Positions 8,610 to 16,963 of a DNA stretch of 64,000 bases are shown one piece after another. The stretch's first letter is position 1; each line of letters opens with the position of its first letter. The stretch comes from CAVOAK01 sp965217615. GTDB taxonomy: Bacteria; Pseudomonadota; Alphaproteobacteria; UBA8366; CAVOAK01. Under the pieces are notes generated by a model. That model did not search any database. It was not told the origin of the DNA and was given only the letters and a program-made list of their open reading frames with translations. The translations under genes and the position numbers were made by a program. The DNA lies in the NCBI GenBank assembly GCA_965217615.1, contig CBDCIT010000039.1:124001-188000 (forward strand). Direction: 5' to 3'.

Positions 8610-10006
8610 AGATAGCGCCTCCGGGCCTCCGCCACAGCCTCACGGACTCTAGCGGGCGCTGTACCGCCGAAACTGGTTCGGCTCGCAAGCGATGCCTCGA
8701 CTGAAAGCACAGAGAATATATCCTCGGTAACTTTCGGCTCAATTTCCTGCAACGCATCTAGCGGCAGCTCGGCCAGCGCACAGTTTCGTTCTTCGGCCAA
8801 TGCAACGATACGGCCGGTTACTTGGTGCGCCCTGCGAAACGGCATATCGAGGCAGCGCACCAGCCAATCGGCAAGATCCGTAGCAGTTGGATAACCGCTA
8901 TCGAGCGCCGTGCGCATGGCGCCTGGCCGGACCTCCATATCTTCCACCATTCCCGCGAGCGCGACGATTGCCAGAGCGAGGCTATCCGCCGCATCGAACG
9001 TGGGCGGTTTGTCTTCTTGCATATCCTTGCTGTAGGCAAGCGGCAGACCCTTCATCACGGCGAGCAGTGTTACCAAGGCACCCATGATTCGACCCGCCTT
9101 CGCGCGCACGAGTTCCGCGGCGTCGGGATTGCGCTTTTGCGGCATGATCGAGGAGCCGGTCGTGAACGAATCGCCGAGCCGAATGAAACCGAACTGCTGC
9201 GAACACCACAGCACGATCTCCTCCGCCAACCGGCTCGCATGGACAGCACAAATAGTCGACGCCGCCAGAAATTCGAGCGCGAAGTCGCGCGCGGAAACGG
9301 CGTCAAGTGAATTGGCCATGGGTGCATCGAAACCCAGTGCCTCGGCAGTCGCCTTCCGGTCGATGGGAAAGGCAGTTCCTGCCAGCGCCGCAGCTCCCAT
9401 GGGACATTCGTTCAACCGCGCACGACAGTCACGGAACCGTCCGCGGTCGCGACCAATCATCTCCACATAGGCGAGCAAGTGATGACCAAGCGTCACAGGT
9501 TGCGCCGATTGCAAGTGCGTAAATCCCGGCATAGCCGTCGCGGCATCCGTCTCGGCGCGATCGATCAGGACGCGCTGGAGCCCTTTTAGCGCCTCATCTA
9601 AAGCGTCAATCGCATCGCGCACCCAAAGCCGAAGATCTGTCGCAACCTGATCGTTGCGGCTGCGCGCCGTATGCAGACGTCCAGCTTCGTCTCCGATCAA
9701 GTCCGCAAGCCGGGCTTCGATGTTCATGTGAATATCTTCGAGCGCGGGCTTGAAATCGAACTCGTCCGAAGCGATTTCCTTGTGTATCCGGTCGAGTCCT
9801 TCGAGGATCGATTTGCCATCGCTCGCGTCGATAATGCCCTGGTCCAAAAGCATCTTACAGTGTGCCTTGGAGGCCGCTATATCTTGAGCATAAAGGCGCC
9901 TATCGACGTCAATGGACGCGTTGATACGCTCCATAGCCACGTCGGGACCGACCGCAAACCGGCCGCCCCACATATCGTTAGCGCTCGTCTGGTCTTTGGC
10001 GCTCAT
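8606..10006 (-). CDS. argH: Argininosuccinate lyase
   Basis: 466 residues, the usual length. Splits argininosuccinate to arginine and fumarate, the last step of arginine synthesis. It has the fumarase/aspartase signature GSSIMPQKRNP with the catalytic Ser, HTARSRNDQVATD, and GFTHLQSAQP with the catalytic His. It starts with ATG at 10006, divergent from the tlpA-like gene with only 23 bases between them. It is the first gene of the argH-lptM-lysA set. Confidence 0.96.
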   Translation of the reverse strand: MSAKDQTSANDMWGGRFAVGPDVAMERINASIDVDRRLYAQDIAASKAHCKMLLDQGIIDASDGKSILEGLDRIHKEIASDEFDFKPALEDIHMNIEARLADLIGDEAGRLHTARSRNDQVATDLRLWVRDAIDALDEALKGLQRVLIDRAETDAATAMPGFTHLQSAQPVTLGHHLLAYVEMIGRDRGRFRDCRARLNECPMGAAALAGTAFPIDRKATAEALGFDAPMANSLDAVSARDFALEFLAASTICAVHASRLAEEIVLWCSQQFGFIRLGDSFTTGSSIMPQKRNPDAAELVRAKAGRIMGALVTLLAVMKGLPLAYSKDMQEDKPPTFDAADSLALAIVALAGMVEDMEVRPGAMRTALDSGYPTATDLADWLVRCLDMPFRRAHQVTGRIVALAEERNCALAELPLDALQEIEPKVTEDIFSVLSVEASLASRTSFGGTAPARVREAVAEARRRYL

Positions 10007-10029
10007 TCGGTCAACCCAAGAGGTACATC

Positions 10030-10584
10030 TTGAAACAGTTGAGTTTTATGGCGATCGTCGTGCTTGCTGCTGTCACGTTACCGCCAGCCAAGCGCGCTAT
10101 CGCCGACAATCCGCCGCTTACCGGCTGGATGGAACAATTTAACCTCTACGAAACGCCGCTGCCAGTGCCAGAAACCGCCATGCAGAACGGCGCGGGCGAG
10201 ACAGTCACGCTTAAATCGTTCCGTGGCAAGGTATTATTGGTGAATTTTTGGGCAACCTGGTGCGCGCCCTGTATTCGAGAAATGCCGTCTCTCGACCGTC
10301 TGCAATCCGATTTGGGAGGCGACGATTTTGCCGTCATCGCGGTGAATTCAGATCGCAAAGGCAGTAAGGTGGCACGACCTTTTCTCGAAAAGCTAGGTAT
10401 CAAGAACCTCGACCTCTATATCGATGAGAAGATGGCGGTCGCCCGTGCGCACGGCGTGAAAGGTTTGCCGGCGACATTCCTGATCAGCGCCGATGGACAA
10501 GTCCTTGGACGTCTGGACGGCTTGGCCGAGTGGGATTCGCCCGAGGCCGCGGCGCTGGTGCGGTATTACTTAAAGCAAAGTTGA
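10030..10584 (+). CDS. TlpA-like periplasmic thioredoxin-fold protein
   Basis: 184 residues with a signal peptide over about the first 25 residues, ending ...KRAIA-DN. The thioredoxin motif is WCAPC (Cys78/Cys81) and the cis-proline loop is GLPATFLI. TlpA/ResA proteins reduce periplasmic disulfides, often for cytochrome maturation. A TlpA-like thioredoxin divergent from argH is, from memory, a recurrent alphaproteobacterial arrangement. The specific partner is not shown. Confidence 0.87.
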   Translation: MKQLSFMAIVVLAAVTLPPAKRAIADNPPLTGWMEQFNLYETPLPVPETAMQNGAGETVTLKSFRGKVLLVNFWATWCAPCIREMPSLDRLQSDLGGDDFAVIAVNSDRKGSKVARPFLEKLGIKNLDLYIDEKMAVARAHGVKGLPATFLISADGQVLGRLDGLAEWDSPEAAALVRYYLKQS

Positions 10585-10598
10585 CCGGTCGACGGCCG

Positions 10599-11060
10599 AT
10601 GAATTGTGGAGGCGTGATCCGACTGGCCAAGCCAGAAGAGACAACGCTTCTCACCTGCCTTGCAATACGGTCAAAGGCGCATTGGGGCTACGACGCTTCA
10701 TTCATGGCGGCTTGCCGGACCGAATTGACCGTAACGCCAGATCACATCGCCGAAGAGGCGACGTTCGTCTACGAAGAACGGGGACGTGTCCATGCGATCT
10801 ACCGTCTCGAAATCCACGACAGAAAAGCCGATATCGCCCTGTTCTTCGTCGATCCGTCAGTGCTTCATCGGGGGATCGGCACCGAAATGTGGCGGCATCT
10901 TCTGGTCGAATGTCGCCGGCGAGGCATCGCAAAGATCACGATTGCGAGCGATCCCAACGCCGTAAGCTTTTACAAATCGCTCGGCGCACTTCCGACCGGC
11001 ACCATCGCTTCGGAGAGCATTCCTGGCCGCGAACTGCCGCTTCTGGAGTACGCGCTCTAA
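10599..11060 (+). CDS. GNAT family N-acetyltransferase
   Basis: 153 residues from ATG at 10599, 14 bases after the tlpA stop. The acetyl-CoA loop is visible as VDPSVLHRGIGTEMW (Q/RxxGxG/A type; here HRGIGT), followed by ECRRRGIAKITIASDPNAVSFYKSLGA, a typical GNAT beta-bulge and C-terminal helix. The substrate cannot be told. It may share a transcript with the upstream thioredoxin gene. Confidence 0.82.
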   Translation: MNCGGVIRLAKPEETTLLTCLAIRSKAHWGYDASFMAACRTELTVTPDHIAEEATFVYEERGRVHAIYRLEIHDRKADIALFFVDPSVLHRGIGTEMWRHLLVECRRRGIAKITIASDPNAVSFYKSLGALPTGTIASESIPGRELPLLEYAL

Positions 11061-11097
11061 GGCGATAGAGCGCTCTCCTTGCATTCGGACGCACCGG

Positions 11098-11970
11098 TTA
11101 GTGCGTCGGAACTGGCTCTTTGCCACTATAGTCGTAAAAGCCCCGACCGGATTTGCGTCCAAGCCATCCCGCCTCGACGTATTTCACCAACAAGGGGCAG
11201 GGGCGGTATTTCGAATCGCCCATCCCTTCATGCAACACCTGCATCACCGAAAGGCAGGTGTCGAGGCCTATGAAATCGGCGAGTTGAAGCGGTCCCATCG
11301 GGTGGTTCGCGCCAGTCCTGAGTGCTGTGTCGATCGCCTCGATACCGCCGACGCCTTCGTGGAGTGCGTAGATCGCCTCGTTGATCATGGGCAGGAGAAT
11401 GCGATTGATGAGAAAGGCAGGGAAATCCCGAGCCTCGGCCGCCGTCTTCCCCAATGCCTCGGCAAGCGCGAGAATCGCCTGGTACGTCTCGTCGCTCGTC
11501 GCAAGGCCGCGTATCAGCTCGACGAATTCCATCAGCGGCACGGGGTACATGAAATGCATGCCCATGAAGCGTTCCGGCCGGTCGGTGGAGGCGGCAAGCT
11601 TGGTTACCGAGATCGACGAGGTGTTGGTTGCGACGATCGCCTCCGCACCGAGGTGCGGCGTCAGTGTGTCAAGAATCTCGTGTTTGAGGGCTTGGTTCTC
11701 ACTTGCGGCTTCGATCACCAGGTCGCATTCGGCGAACATACTGTATTGCAGCCCAGGAGTAATTCTACCGAGGGCCGCTTCCGCCTCCGTCGACGTGATC
11801 GTGCCGCGTTCGCGTTGGCGTTCGAGGTTGCGGGCGATGGTGGCGAGACCTGCGTCTAGGACCTCCTGGGTAATATCGAGCAGATCGACACGATAGCCGT
11901 GCAGCGCGCAGACATGGGCTATTCCGGCACCCATCTGTCCCGCACCGATAATGCCGATCGTTTCAATCAC
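11098..11970 (-). CDS. 3-hydroxyacyl-CoA (3-hydroxybutyryl-CoA) dehydrogenase
   Basis: 290 residues. Oxidises (3S)-hydroxyacyl-CoA with NAD. The Rossmann motif is GIIGAGQMGAGIAHVCA with the acidic residue in VDLLDI. The segment MGMHFMYPVPLMEFVE carries the catalytic His, and GNPLG-like TGANHMGPL and GRKSGRGFYDY close the C-terminal helical domain. It has the single-domain length typical of PaaH/Hbd rather than the fused FadJ type. It lies 29 bases downstream of etfA on the same strand, so its reducing equivalents fit a beta-oxidation/ETF context. Confidence 0.92.
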   Translation of the reverse strand: MIETIGIIGAGQMGAGIAHVCALHGYRVDLLDITQEVLDAGLATIARNLERQRERGTITSTEAEAALGRITPGLQYSMFAECDLVIEAASENQALKHEILDTLTPHLGAEAIVATNTSSISVTKLAASTDRPERFMGMHFMYPVPLMEFVELIRGLATSDETYQAILALAEALGKTAAEARDFPAFLINRILLPMINEAIYALHEGVGGIEAIDTALRTGANHPMGPLQLADFIGLDTCLSVMQVLHEGMGDSKYRPCPLLVKYVEAGWLGRKSGRGFYDYSGKEPVPTH

Positions 11971-11999
11971 GCCGCAGCAGCCTTCAAGTTATTGGAAGA

Positions 12000-12947
12000 T
12001 CACGATGCGAGCAGGTCGCGCAGTTCAGTTTCGAGCGCCGGCACAATCTCGAAGAGATCGCCGACTAGCCCATAATCGGCAACTTGGAAGATCGGCGCCT
12101 CCTCATCCTTGTTAATAGCGACGATCACCTTGCTGTCCTTCATGCCTGCCAAATGTTGAATGGCGCCGGAAATGCCGACGGCGATATAGAGTTCCGGCGC
12201 AACGATCTTGCCGGTCTGGCCAACTTGGAAGTCGTTGGGAACGAAACCTGCATCGACCGCAGCGCGCGAGGCGCCGACAGCGCCACCCAAGAGATCGGCT
12301 ATCCGCTCCAACAAGGTGAAATTTTCCTGGGACGCTAGGCCGCGGCCACCGGAAATGACAATCTGTGCTGCCGCCAGCTCGGGGCGTTCCGATTGGCTCG
12401 TCTCCGCACCGACAAACTCTGACAGTCCGGTCGCGCCCGTACTGTCCAGCGTTTCCAGTACTGCCGAGCCACCGTCGGCGGCAATCGCATCAAATGCAGT
12501 CGTCCGGACGGTAATGACCTTCTGACGGTCTGACGAGCAGACGGTTGCGATCGCATTACCGGCATAGATCGGCCGCTCAAACGTATCGCCGGAGAGAACG
12601 GCGGTAATGTCCGAGATTTGCTGCACGTCCATCAGCGCCGCGACGCGCGGCATGAGGTTTTTGCCGAACGTATCGGCGGGCGCGAATATATGCGTGTAAG
12701 CATCGGCAAGCCGCACGACGAGAGGGGCCACATTTTCAGGCAGTTGATGGGCGTATTCTGCGCTATCGGCCACGAGAACTTTGGCGGGCCCGGCGATCTT
12801 TGACGACGCCGTGACCGCGTCGGCACAGTCGGCGCCAACGACCAGCAGATGAATATCACCGCCGATCTGAGCCGCCGCCGCCACGGTGTTCAAGGTCGCC
12901 GGCTTCAAGCTTGCGTTGTCATGTTCGGCAATTACGAGGCAGGACAT
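12000..12947 (-). CDS. etfA: Electron transfer flavoprotein alpha subunit
   Basis: 315 residues. It carries the FAD of the ETF heterodimer that passes electrons from acyl-CoA dehydrogenases to ETF-quinone oxidoreductase. The C-terminal FAD domain shows ISGGRGLAS, VGQTGKIVAPELYIAVGISG and QHLAGMKDSKVIVAINKD, the ETF-alpha signature region. It sits 4 bases downstream of etfB. No ETF-QO gene lies in the window. Confidence 0.95.
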   Translation of the reverse strand: MSCLVIAEHDNASLKPATLNTVAAAAQIGGDIHLLVVGADCADAVTASSKIAGPAKVLVADSAEYAHQLPENVAPLVVRLADAYTHIFAPADTFGKNLMPRVAALMDVQQISDITAVLSGDTFERPIYAGNAIATVCSSDRQKVITVRTTAFDAIAADGGSAVLETLDSTGATGLSEFVGAETSQSERPELAAAQIVISGGRGLASQENFTLLERIADLLGGAVGASRAAVDAGFVPNDFQVGQTGKIVAPELYIAVGISGAIQHLAGMKDSKVIVAINKDEEAPIFQVADYGLVGDLFEIVPALETELRDLLAS

Positions 12948-12951
12948 CGTC

Positions 12952-13701
12952 TTAGATCACCTTCGCCTCGTTGCGGAGCTTTTCGACAAGCTCCGCCACC
13001 GAGGCGACGCGAATGCCCGCCTCGCGTCTCGGCGGATCGACGACCTTGAGCGTCGCCAATCGTGGCGCTACGTCCACCCCGAGTTCACCGGCTTCCAGCA
13101 CATCGATCGTCTTCTTCTTTGCCTTCATGATGTTCGGCAGCGACGCATAGCGCGGCTCGTTCAGGCGAAGATCTGTGGTGATCACGGCGGGCAATTTGAC
13201 GCGAATTGTCTCAAGGCCGCCGTCCACCTCGCGCGTCACCTCCGCTATTCCTTCGCCGACCACAACCTTCGATGCGAACGTCGCTTGGCTCCAGCCAAGG
13301 AGTGCAGCGAGCATTTGTCCCGTTTGGTTGCTATCGTCATCGATCGCCTGTTTACCGAGGATGACGAGATCGGCATTCTCTCGCTCAATCACCGCCCTCA
13401 GAAGTTTGGCGACCGCGAGTGGCTGAAGTTCGGCGTCGCTACTCACGTGAATACCACGGTCGGCACCCATCGCCAGTGCGGTGCGAATCGTCTCCTGGCA
13501 TTGCGCCGGGCCCATAGAGACGGCGATAATCTCCTCAATATGTCCGGCCTCCCTCAAACGGATCGCTTCCTCCACCGCAATCTCGTCAAACGGATTCATC
13601 GACATTTTTACGTTGGCGGTTTCGACCCCGCTACCGTCTGCCTTGACGCGAACTTTCACGTTGAAGTCGATAACACGCTTGATTGCGACGAGCACCTTCA
13701 T
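12952..13701 (-). CDS. etfB: Electron transfer flavoprotein beta subunit
   Basis: 249 residues from ATG at 13701, the usual length for the family; an in-frame TTG two codons upstream is less likely. MKVLVAIKRVIDFN is a typical N-terminus. VSMGP, LGKQAIDDDSNQTGQ and the C-terminal AKKKTIDVLEAGELGVD region bind AMP and contact EtfA. It is the first gene of the etfB-etfA-(hydroxyacyl-CoA dehydrogenase) set. Downstream acyl-CoA chemistry genes occur at 20.6-23.5 kb. Confidence 0.95.
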   Translation of the reverse strand: MKVLVAIKRVIDFNVKVRVKADGSGVETANVKMSMNPFDEIAVEEAIRLREAGHIEEIIAVSMGPAQCQETIRTALAMGADRGIHVSSDAELQPLAVAKLLRAVIERENADLVILGKQAIDDDSNQTGQMLAALLGWSQATFASKVVVGEGIAEVTREVDGGLETIRVKLPAVITTDLRLNEPRYASLPNIMKAKKKTIDVLEAGELGVDVAPRLATLKVVDPPRREAGIRVASVAELVEKLRNEAKVI

Positions 13702-13827
13702 TGGCAATATCTAGATAAGGGTCGCAGCATCAGACATATTGGCGCGGCTGGAGGGACGTCGAAATGCTTCGGCGGACGTCGCAAAGGGTCAAGCAAGCGG
13801 CCCCAACGCCGCCACGTAGGGTCGCGC

Positions 13828-14403
13828 CTAATCAGAGCTGTCACGGGTTGCGCCCGGCACCCAAAGGACATCGCTGTTGCCACCATCGTTGGCTTGGCGC
13901 GCCATCACGAACAGCAGGTCGGAGAGACGGTTGAGATACTTCGTCGCGCTTTCGTTTACCGATTCTTCGGCTGCGAGCGCGGTAACGAGGCGCTCCGCAC
14001 GGCGCGTCACGGTGCGGCCATGATGCAATGCGGCCGCAAGCGTAGTGCCGCCCGGCAGTACAAAGCTGTTGAGGGGCGACAGCGCCTCGTTGATCCGATC
14101 GATCTCGCCTTCAAGTCGTGTAACCTGTGGCGCGGTAATCCGCAGGGCGCCTTCCGCTCGTCGACCATCCTCGGGCGTGCACAAATCCGCACCCAAATCG
14201 AAGAGATCGTTCTGTATCCGCATGAGAATCGAGTCGGCCTCGCCATCCGCTAAAAGACGGGCAAGCCCAATCACCGCGTTCGCTTCGTCCACGGTACCGA
14301 AGGCCTCGACTCGCAAGCTATGCTTCGCGACCCGCTCGCCATCCCCAAGTGAGGTTTCGCCCTTATCGCCGCCGCCGGTATAGATACGGGTCAATTTTAC
14401 CAT
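13828..14403 (-). CDS. Cob(I)yrinic acid a,c-diamide adenosyltransferase, PduO type
   Basis: 191 residues. Transfers adenosyl from ATP to cob(I)alamin. The N-terminal ATP loop TRIYTGGGDKGETSL, then EAFGTVDEANA, FVLPGGTTLAAALHHGRTVTRRAER with the conserved Arg pair, and LNRLSDLLFVMARQAN are diagnostic of the PduO trimer family. Adenosylcobalamin would serve a mutase not in this window. Its place beside etfBA and a twin-TM protein is, from memory, common in alphaproteobacteria. Confidence 0.93.
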   Translation of the reverse strand: MVKLTRIYTGGGDKGETSLGDGERVAKHSLRVEAFGTVDEANAVIGLARLLADGEADSILMRIQNDLFDLGADLCTPEDGRRAEGALRITAPQVTRLEGEIDRINEALSPLNSFVLPGGTTLAAALHHGRTVTRRAERLVTALAAEESVNESATKYLNRLSDLLFVMARQANDGGNSDVLWVPGATRDSSD

Positions 14404-14416
14404 CGCAGCGCCCCTC

Positions 14417-14617
14417 TCAAGGTCCGCCTATGAACAACACGGCGATTACAAAACACAGGAGAGCGGTCGCCTGCAAGACGATCCTCAGACGCATCAACTT
14501 GTTTGCGTTGCGCTTATTGAACGCGCCACCGCGTGCCATGGAGATCACACCGACGACAACAACGGCAAGCGTTGCGATCATGGCGATTATCACAAGGATG
14601 GTGAAAAAGCCTGACAT
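14417..14617 (-). CDS. Twin-transmembrane (HIG1-like) small protein
   Basis: 66 residues from ATG at 14617. Two hydrophobic helices (FFTILVIIAMIATLAVVVVGVI; IVLQATALLCFVIAVLFI) are joined by the basic loop ARGGAFNKRNANKLMRLR. Layout and loop match the short twin-TM/HIG1-domain proteins found next to cobalamin adenosyltransferase genes in alphaproteobacteria. HIG1 proteins in mitochondria act with respiratory complexes; the role here is unknown. The longer upstream frame would run antisense into the intradiol gene and is rejected. Confidence 0.78.
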   Translation of the reverse strand: MSGFFTILVIIAMIATLAVVVVGVISMARGGAFNKRNANKLMRLRIVLQATALLCFVIAVLFIGGP

Positions 14618-14778
14618 ATGCCTCCAGGTATACCGCGTTCCTCCGGCCATCGACAGGCGCCCCCGCGCCGAATTTTTCCGCGATGTGTTCAGTTTCGCGA
14701 TCGGTGGCAAATGCAGCCATGTGGCGCAACACCAATCGAGCTGTTGCCATCGGCCTCTTAGCGCCCTATCTCCTACCC

Positions 14779-15447
14779 ATGAAACACGATCGCGTCGACG
14801 ATGCACTGTCGTTCGCAACGCTCCCGCGTCGACACTTCGTCGGAGTTTCGCTGGCGGCCATGGCCTGGTCGACGGGGGCCAGCGCTGCCGCCCTACTGCC
14901 AACGCCGCAGCAATCGACAGGACCCTATTATCCGCTGGAGTTGCCAGTTGAAAGGGATGCCGACCTTGCATGGGTGACTGGGCGGACGCAACCAGCGAAC
15001 GGACAGATGATTCGAATTTTCGGCAATGTGTTCGGGTCCGACGGTTTACCCGTTGAAGGCGCTCGGGTCGAGATCTGGCAGGCCAATGCGTTTGGGCGCT
15101 ACGCGCATCCACGGGATGACTCGTCGGCACCTCTCGACCCCAACTTTCAAGGCTATGGCCAGTTGTCGACAGATGCGAAAGGCCGTTATCAGTTCCGTAC
15201 GATAAAGCCAGCGCCTTACGGTACGCGAACGCCACCTGTACACTTCCGTGTATCCGGTCGCGACATCTTCGAACTTACAACACAGATGTACTTCGCAGGC
15301 GAGACAACCAATGAGCGCGATTTTCTGCTGCGGCGAATTCGCGGCGACTTACCTCGCAAACGTGTCGTCATCAATTTCACACATATCGCACAGCTGCCAA
15401 AGAACGAGCTCGCGGGTTTGTTCGATATTGTCGTGGAGCGAAGTTAG
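14779..15447 (+). CDS. Intradiol ring-cleavage dioxygenase-like protein, exported, with an altered iron site
   Basis: 222 residues. A twin-arginine-like leader (LPRRHFVGVSLAAMAWSTGASAA) precedes a protocatechuate 3,4-dioxygenase fold: GNVFGSDGLPVEGARVEIWQ, then GRYAHP and TIKPAPY, which hold the two expected Tyr ligands. The HxH block reads RTPPVHFRV, where PcaH has ...PxHIHF. The second His is present but the first aligns with Pro. Known family members bind Fe(III) with two Tyr and two His, so activity may be changed or lost. The start at 14779 is chosen for the leader; the frame is open further upstream. Confidence 0.78.
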   Translation: MKHDRVDDALSFATLPRRHFVGVSLAAMAWSTGASAAALLPTPQQSTGPYYPLELPVERDADLAWVTGRTQPANGQMIRIFGNVFGSDGLPVEGARVEIWQANAFGRYAHPRDDSSAPLDPNFQGYGQLSTDAKGRYQFRTIKPAPYGTRTPPVHFRVSGRDIFELTTQMYFAGETTNERDFLLRRIRGDLPRKRVVINFTHIAQLPKNELAGLFDIVVERS

Positions 15448-15516
15448 ACCGGCATCCGGTACACAGTCGCCTCACATGTCGGCCGGCCGGCGCACCGAAA
15501 TCGACTCTGGCAATTC

Positions 15517-15795
15517 CTAATCGCGTTTCCCTGGCGCAGCACCCTTGGAACGGCCCTTCGGCCGTCGCTTCGCAGCCCGCTGCGGGCGCTGTTGGGGTGA
15601 GGTGAACGGCAGGACGTTGTCGTCCGGTTTCGTCTTCACTTCAGCTGGTACGACAGCGGGTCCTGTGCCGGTTCCCGCTGCGTTGACCGATTCGGAGAAG
15701 TTGACGCCGACAAACGGATAGAGGGCGCTGCTCCCTCCGTGTCGATATCGTGCCGTACAGGAAAATCGCCTATTGTAGATCCAAACGTCGGCCAT
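15517..15795 (-). CDS. Hypothetical protein with basic tail
   Basis: 92-codon frame. I do not recognise it. The N-terminal half is mixed (MADVWIYNRRFSCTARY) and the tail is highly basic (RPQRAAKRRPKGRSKG). It lies between the intradiol-like gene and the AEC transporter, in an otherwise gene-free stretch. Amino-acid composition is plausible for a real nucleic-acid-binding tail, but there is no family evidence and it may be a chance frame. Confidence 0.3.
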   Translation of the reverse strand: MADVWIYNRRFSCTARYRHGGSSALYPFVGVNFSESVNAAGTGTGPAVVPAEVKTKPDDNVLPFTSPQQRPQRAAKRRPKGRSKGAAPGKRD

Positions 15796-16015
15796 AATTC
15801 GGTCCGTGGGCTCCCCATTCGTTCCCTGTGCCTACGCACTTAGTGCTTCGCGGGGCGTAGGTCAAGACGAGCCTCAATTATCATCGCTGGAGGCGTCACG
15901 ACAGCTCCATTACATCCATCTGTCAGAGCGGCCGGATTTCCGCAAACCGCTTGCATAATCGAGCACCATAAGCGACGCTCCGCAGCCCTTCGGCCACGTA
16001 AACCCGGACCTTATA

Positions 16016-16954
16016 TTGGAAATCGTCCTCGACATCGTCATGCCGGTGTTCGGCCTTGTGTTGCTCGGATTTGGCGCGGCCCGATTGCGTATGTTCGACG
16101 CCGACGCAATCCGCGGACTGTCGCTGTTCGTGTTCAATTTCGCCGTGCCGGTGATGATGTTTCGCACCATCGCCACAATTGAATTGCCGCCATCGATAAA
16201 TTGGGGGTTTCTCGCCTCCTACTATATCGGAGCAGCAGCCGTATTTCTCATTGCAATGATATCCGGGCGGCTGGTGTTTGCGCGCGCAGTCGACGAGCAG
16301 GCAATTCTCGGATCGGGGTCCGCACACTCAAACTTGGTGCTGTTGGGGATCCCTCTCGTCCTGACGACATACGGCGAGCAGGCAGCGCTTCCGTTATTTT
16401 TGATTATCGTCTTTTCCAACCCAATTCTGTTTCCAACGGTCACCTCGATTATCGAGATCAGCCGCGGGCGAGGTCAGGGTTACCGCCACGTACCATTGAA
16501 AGTTGGAGGCGCCCTGCTATCGAGCCCACCGGTCACAGCGCTCGTCATGGGACTGATATTCAATTGGTTCTCGATTCCCCTACCGGGGCCAATCGACGAA
16601 ATCGCGTCGCTGCTCGGCAGCGCCGGACCACCCTGCGCACTGTTCGTAACCGGCGCCGCATTGACCCAGTACCGATTAGCGGGCAACGCCTCCGAAGCGA
16701 CGATGATGGTCTTGCTCAAGCTGGCCATTCACCCGGCCATCGTCTGGCTGCTGGCAAGCTTCGTGTTCGATGTTCCCAAGCTTTGGATGGAGGTCGGCGT
16801 ACTCGTTGCGGCGCTGCCCACAGGGGTACTCACCTTCCTGTTCGCGCAGCGATATTCGATTCGTGTTGCGCCGGCCACATCGGCTGTGTTCGCCTCGACT
16901 GCTCTGTCCGCGTTCAGCCTGACGCTCTTGTTGTTCCTGTTCGACGTGCGCTGA
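16016..16954 (+). CDS. AEC (auxin efflux carrier) family transporter
   Basis: 312 residues, ten hydrophobic segments in two halves. LDIVMPVFGLVLLGFGAARL at the start, NLVLLGIPLVLTTYGEQA with the family's conserved N..L-GIPL, and LFVTGAALTQYRL and AALPTGVLTFLFAQRY in the second half are typical. AEC proteins export or import carboxylates or related anions. The start codon is TTG at 16016; the next in-frame ATG at 16040 would trim the first helix. It converges on the Gfo/Idh gene at 16964. Confidence 0.86.
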   Translation: MEIVLDIVMPVFGLVLLGFGAARLRMFDADAIRGLSLFVFNFAVPVMMFRTIATIELPPSINWGFLASYYIGAAAVFLIAMISGRLVFARAVDEQAILGSGSAHSNLVLLGIPLVLTTYGEQAALPLFLIIVFSNPILFPTVTSIIEISRGRGQGYRHVPLKVGGALLSSPPVTALVMGLIFNWFSIPLPGPIDEIASLLGSAGPPCALFVTGAALTQYRLAGNASEATMMVLLKLAIHPAIVWLLASFVFDVPKLWMEVGVLVAALPTGVLTFLFAQRYSIRVAPATSAVFASTALSAFSLTLLLFLFDVR

Positions 16955-16963
16955 ATGGCGGCG

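Noticed and set aside
12886..14253. Long plus-strand frame of 455 codons
   Set aside because: It is antisense to etfB and the cobalamin adenosyltransferase gene, both of which have clear family motifs; the frame has no recognisable domain.
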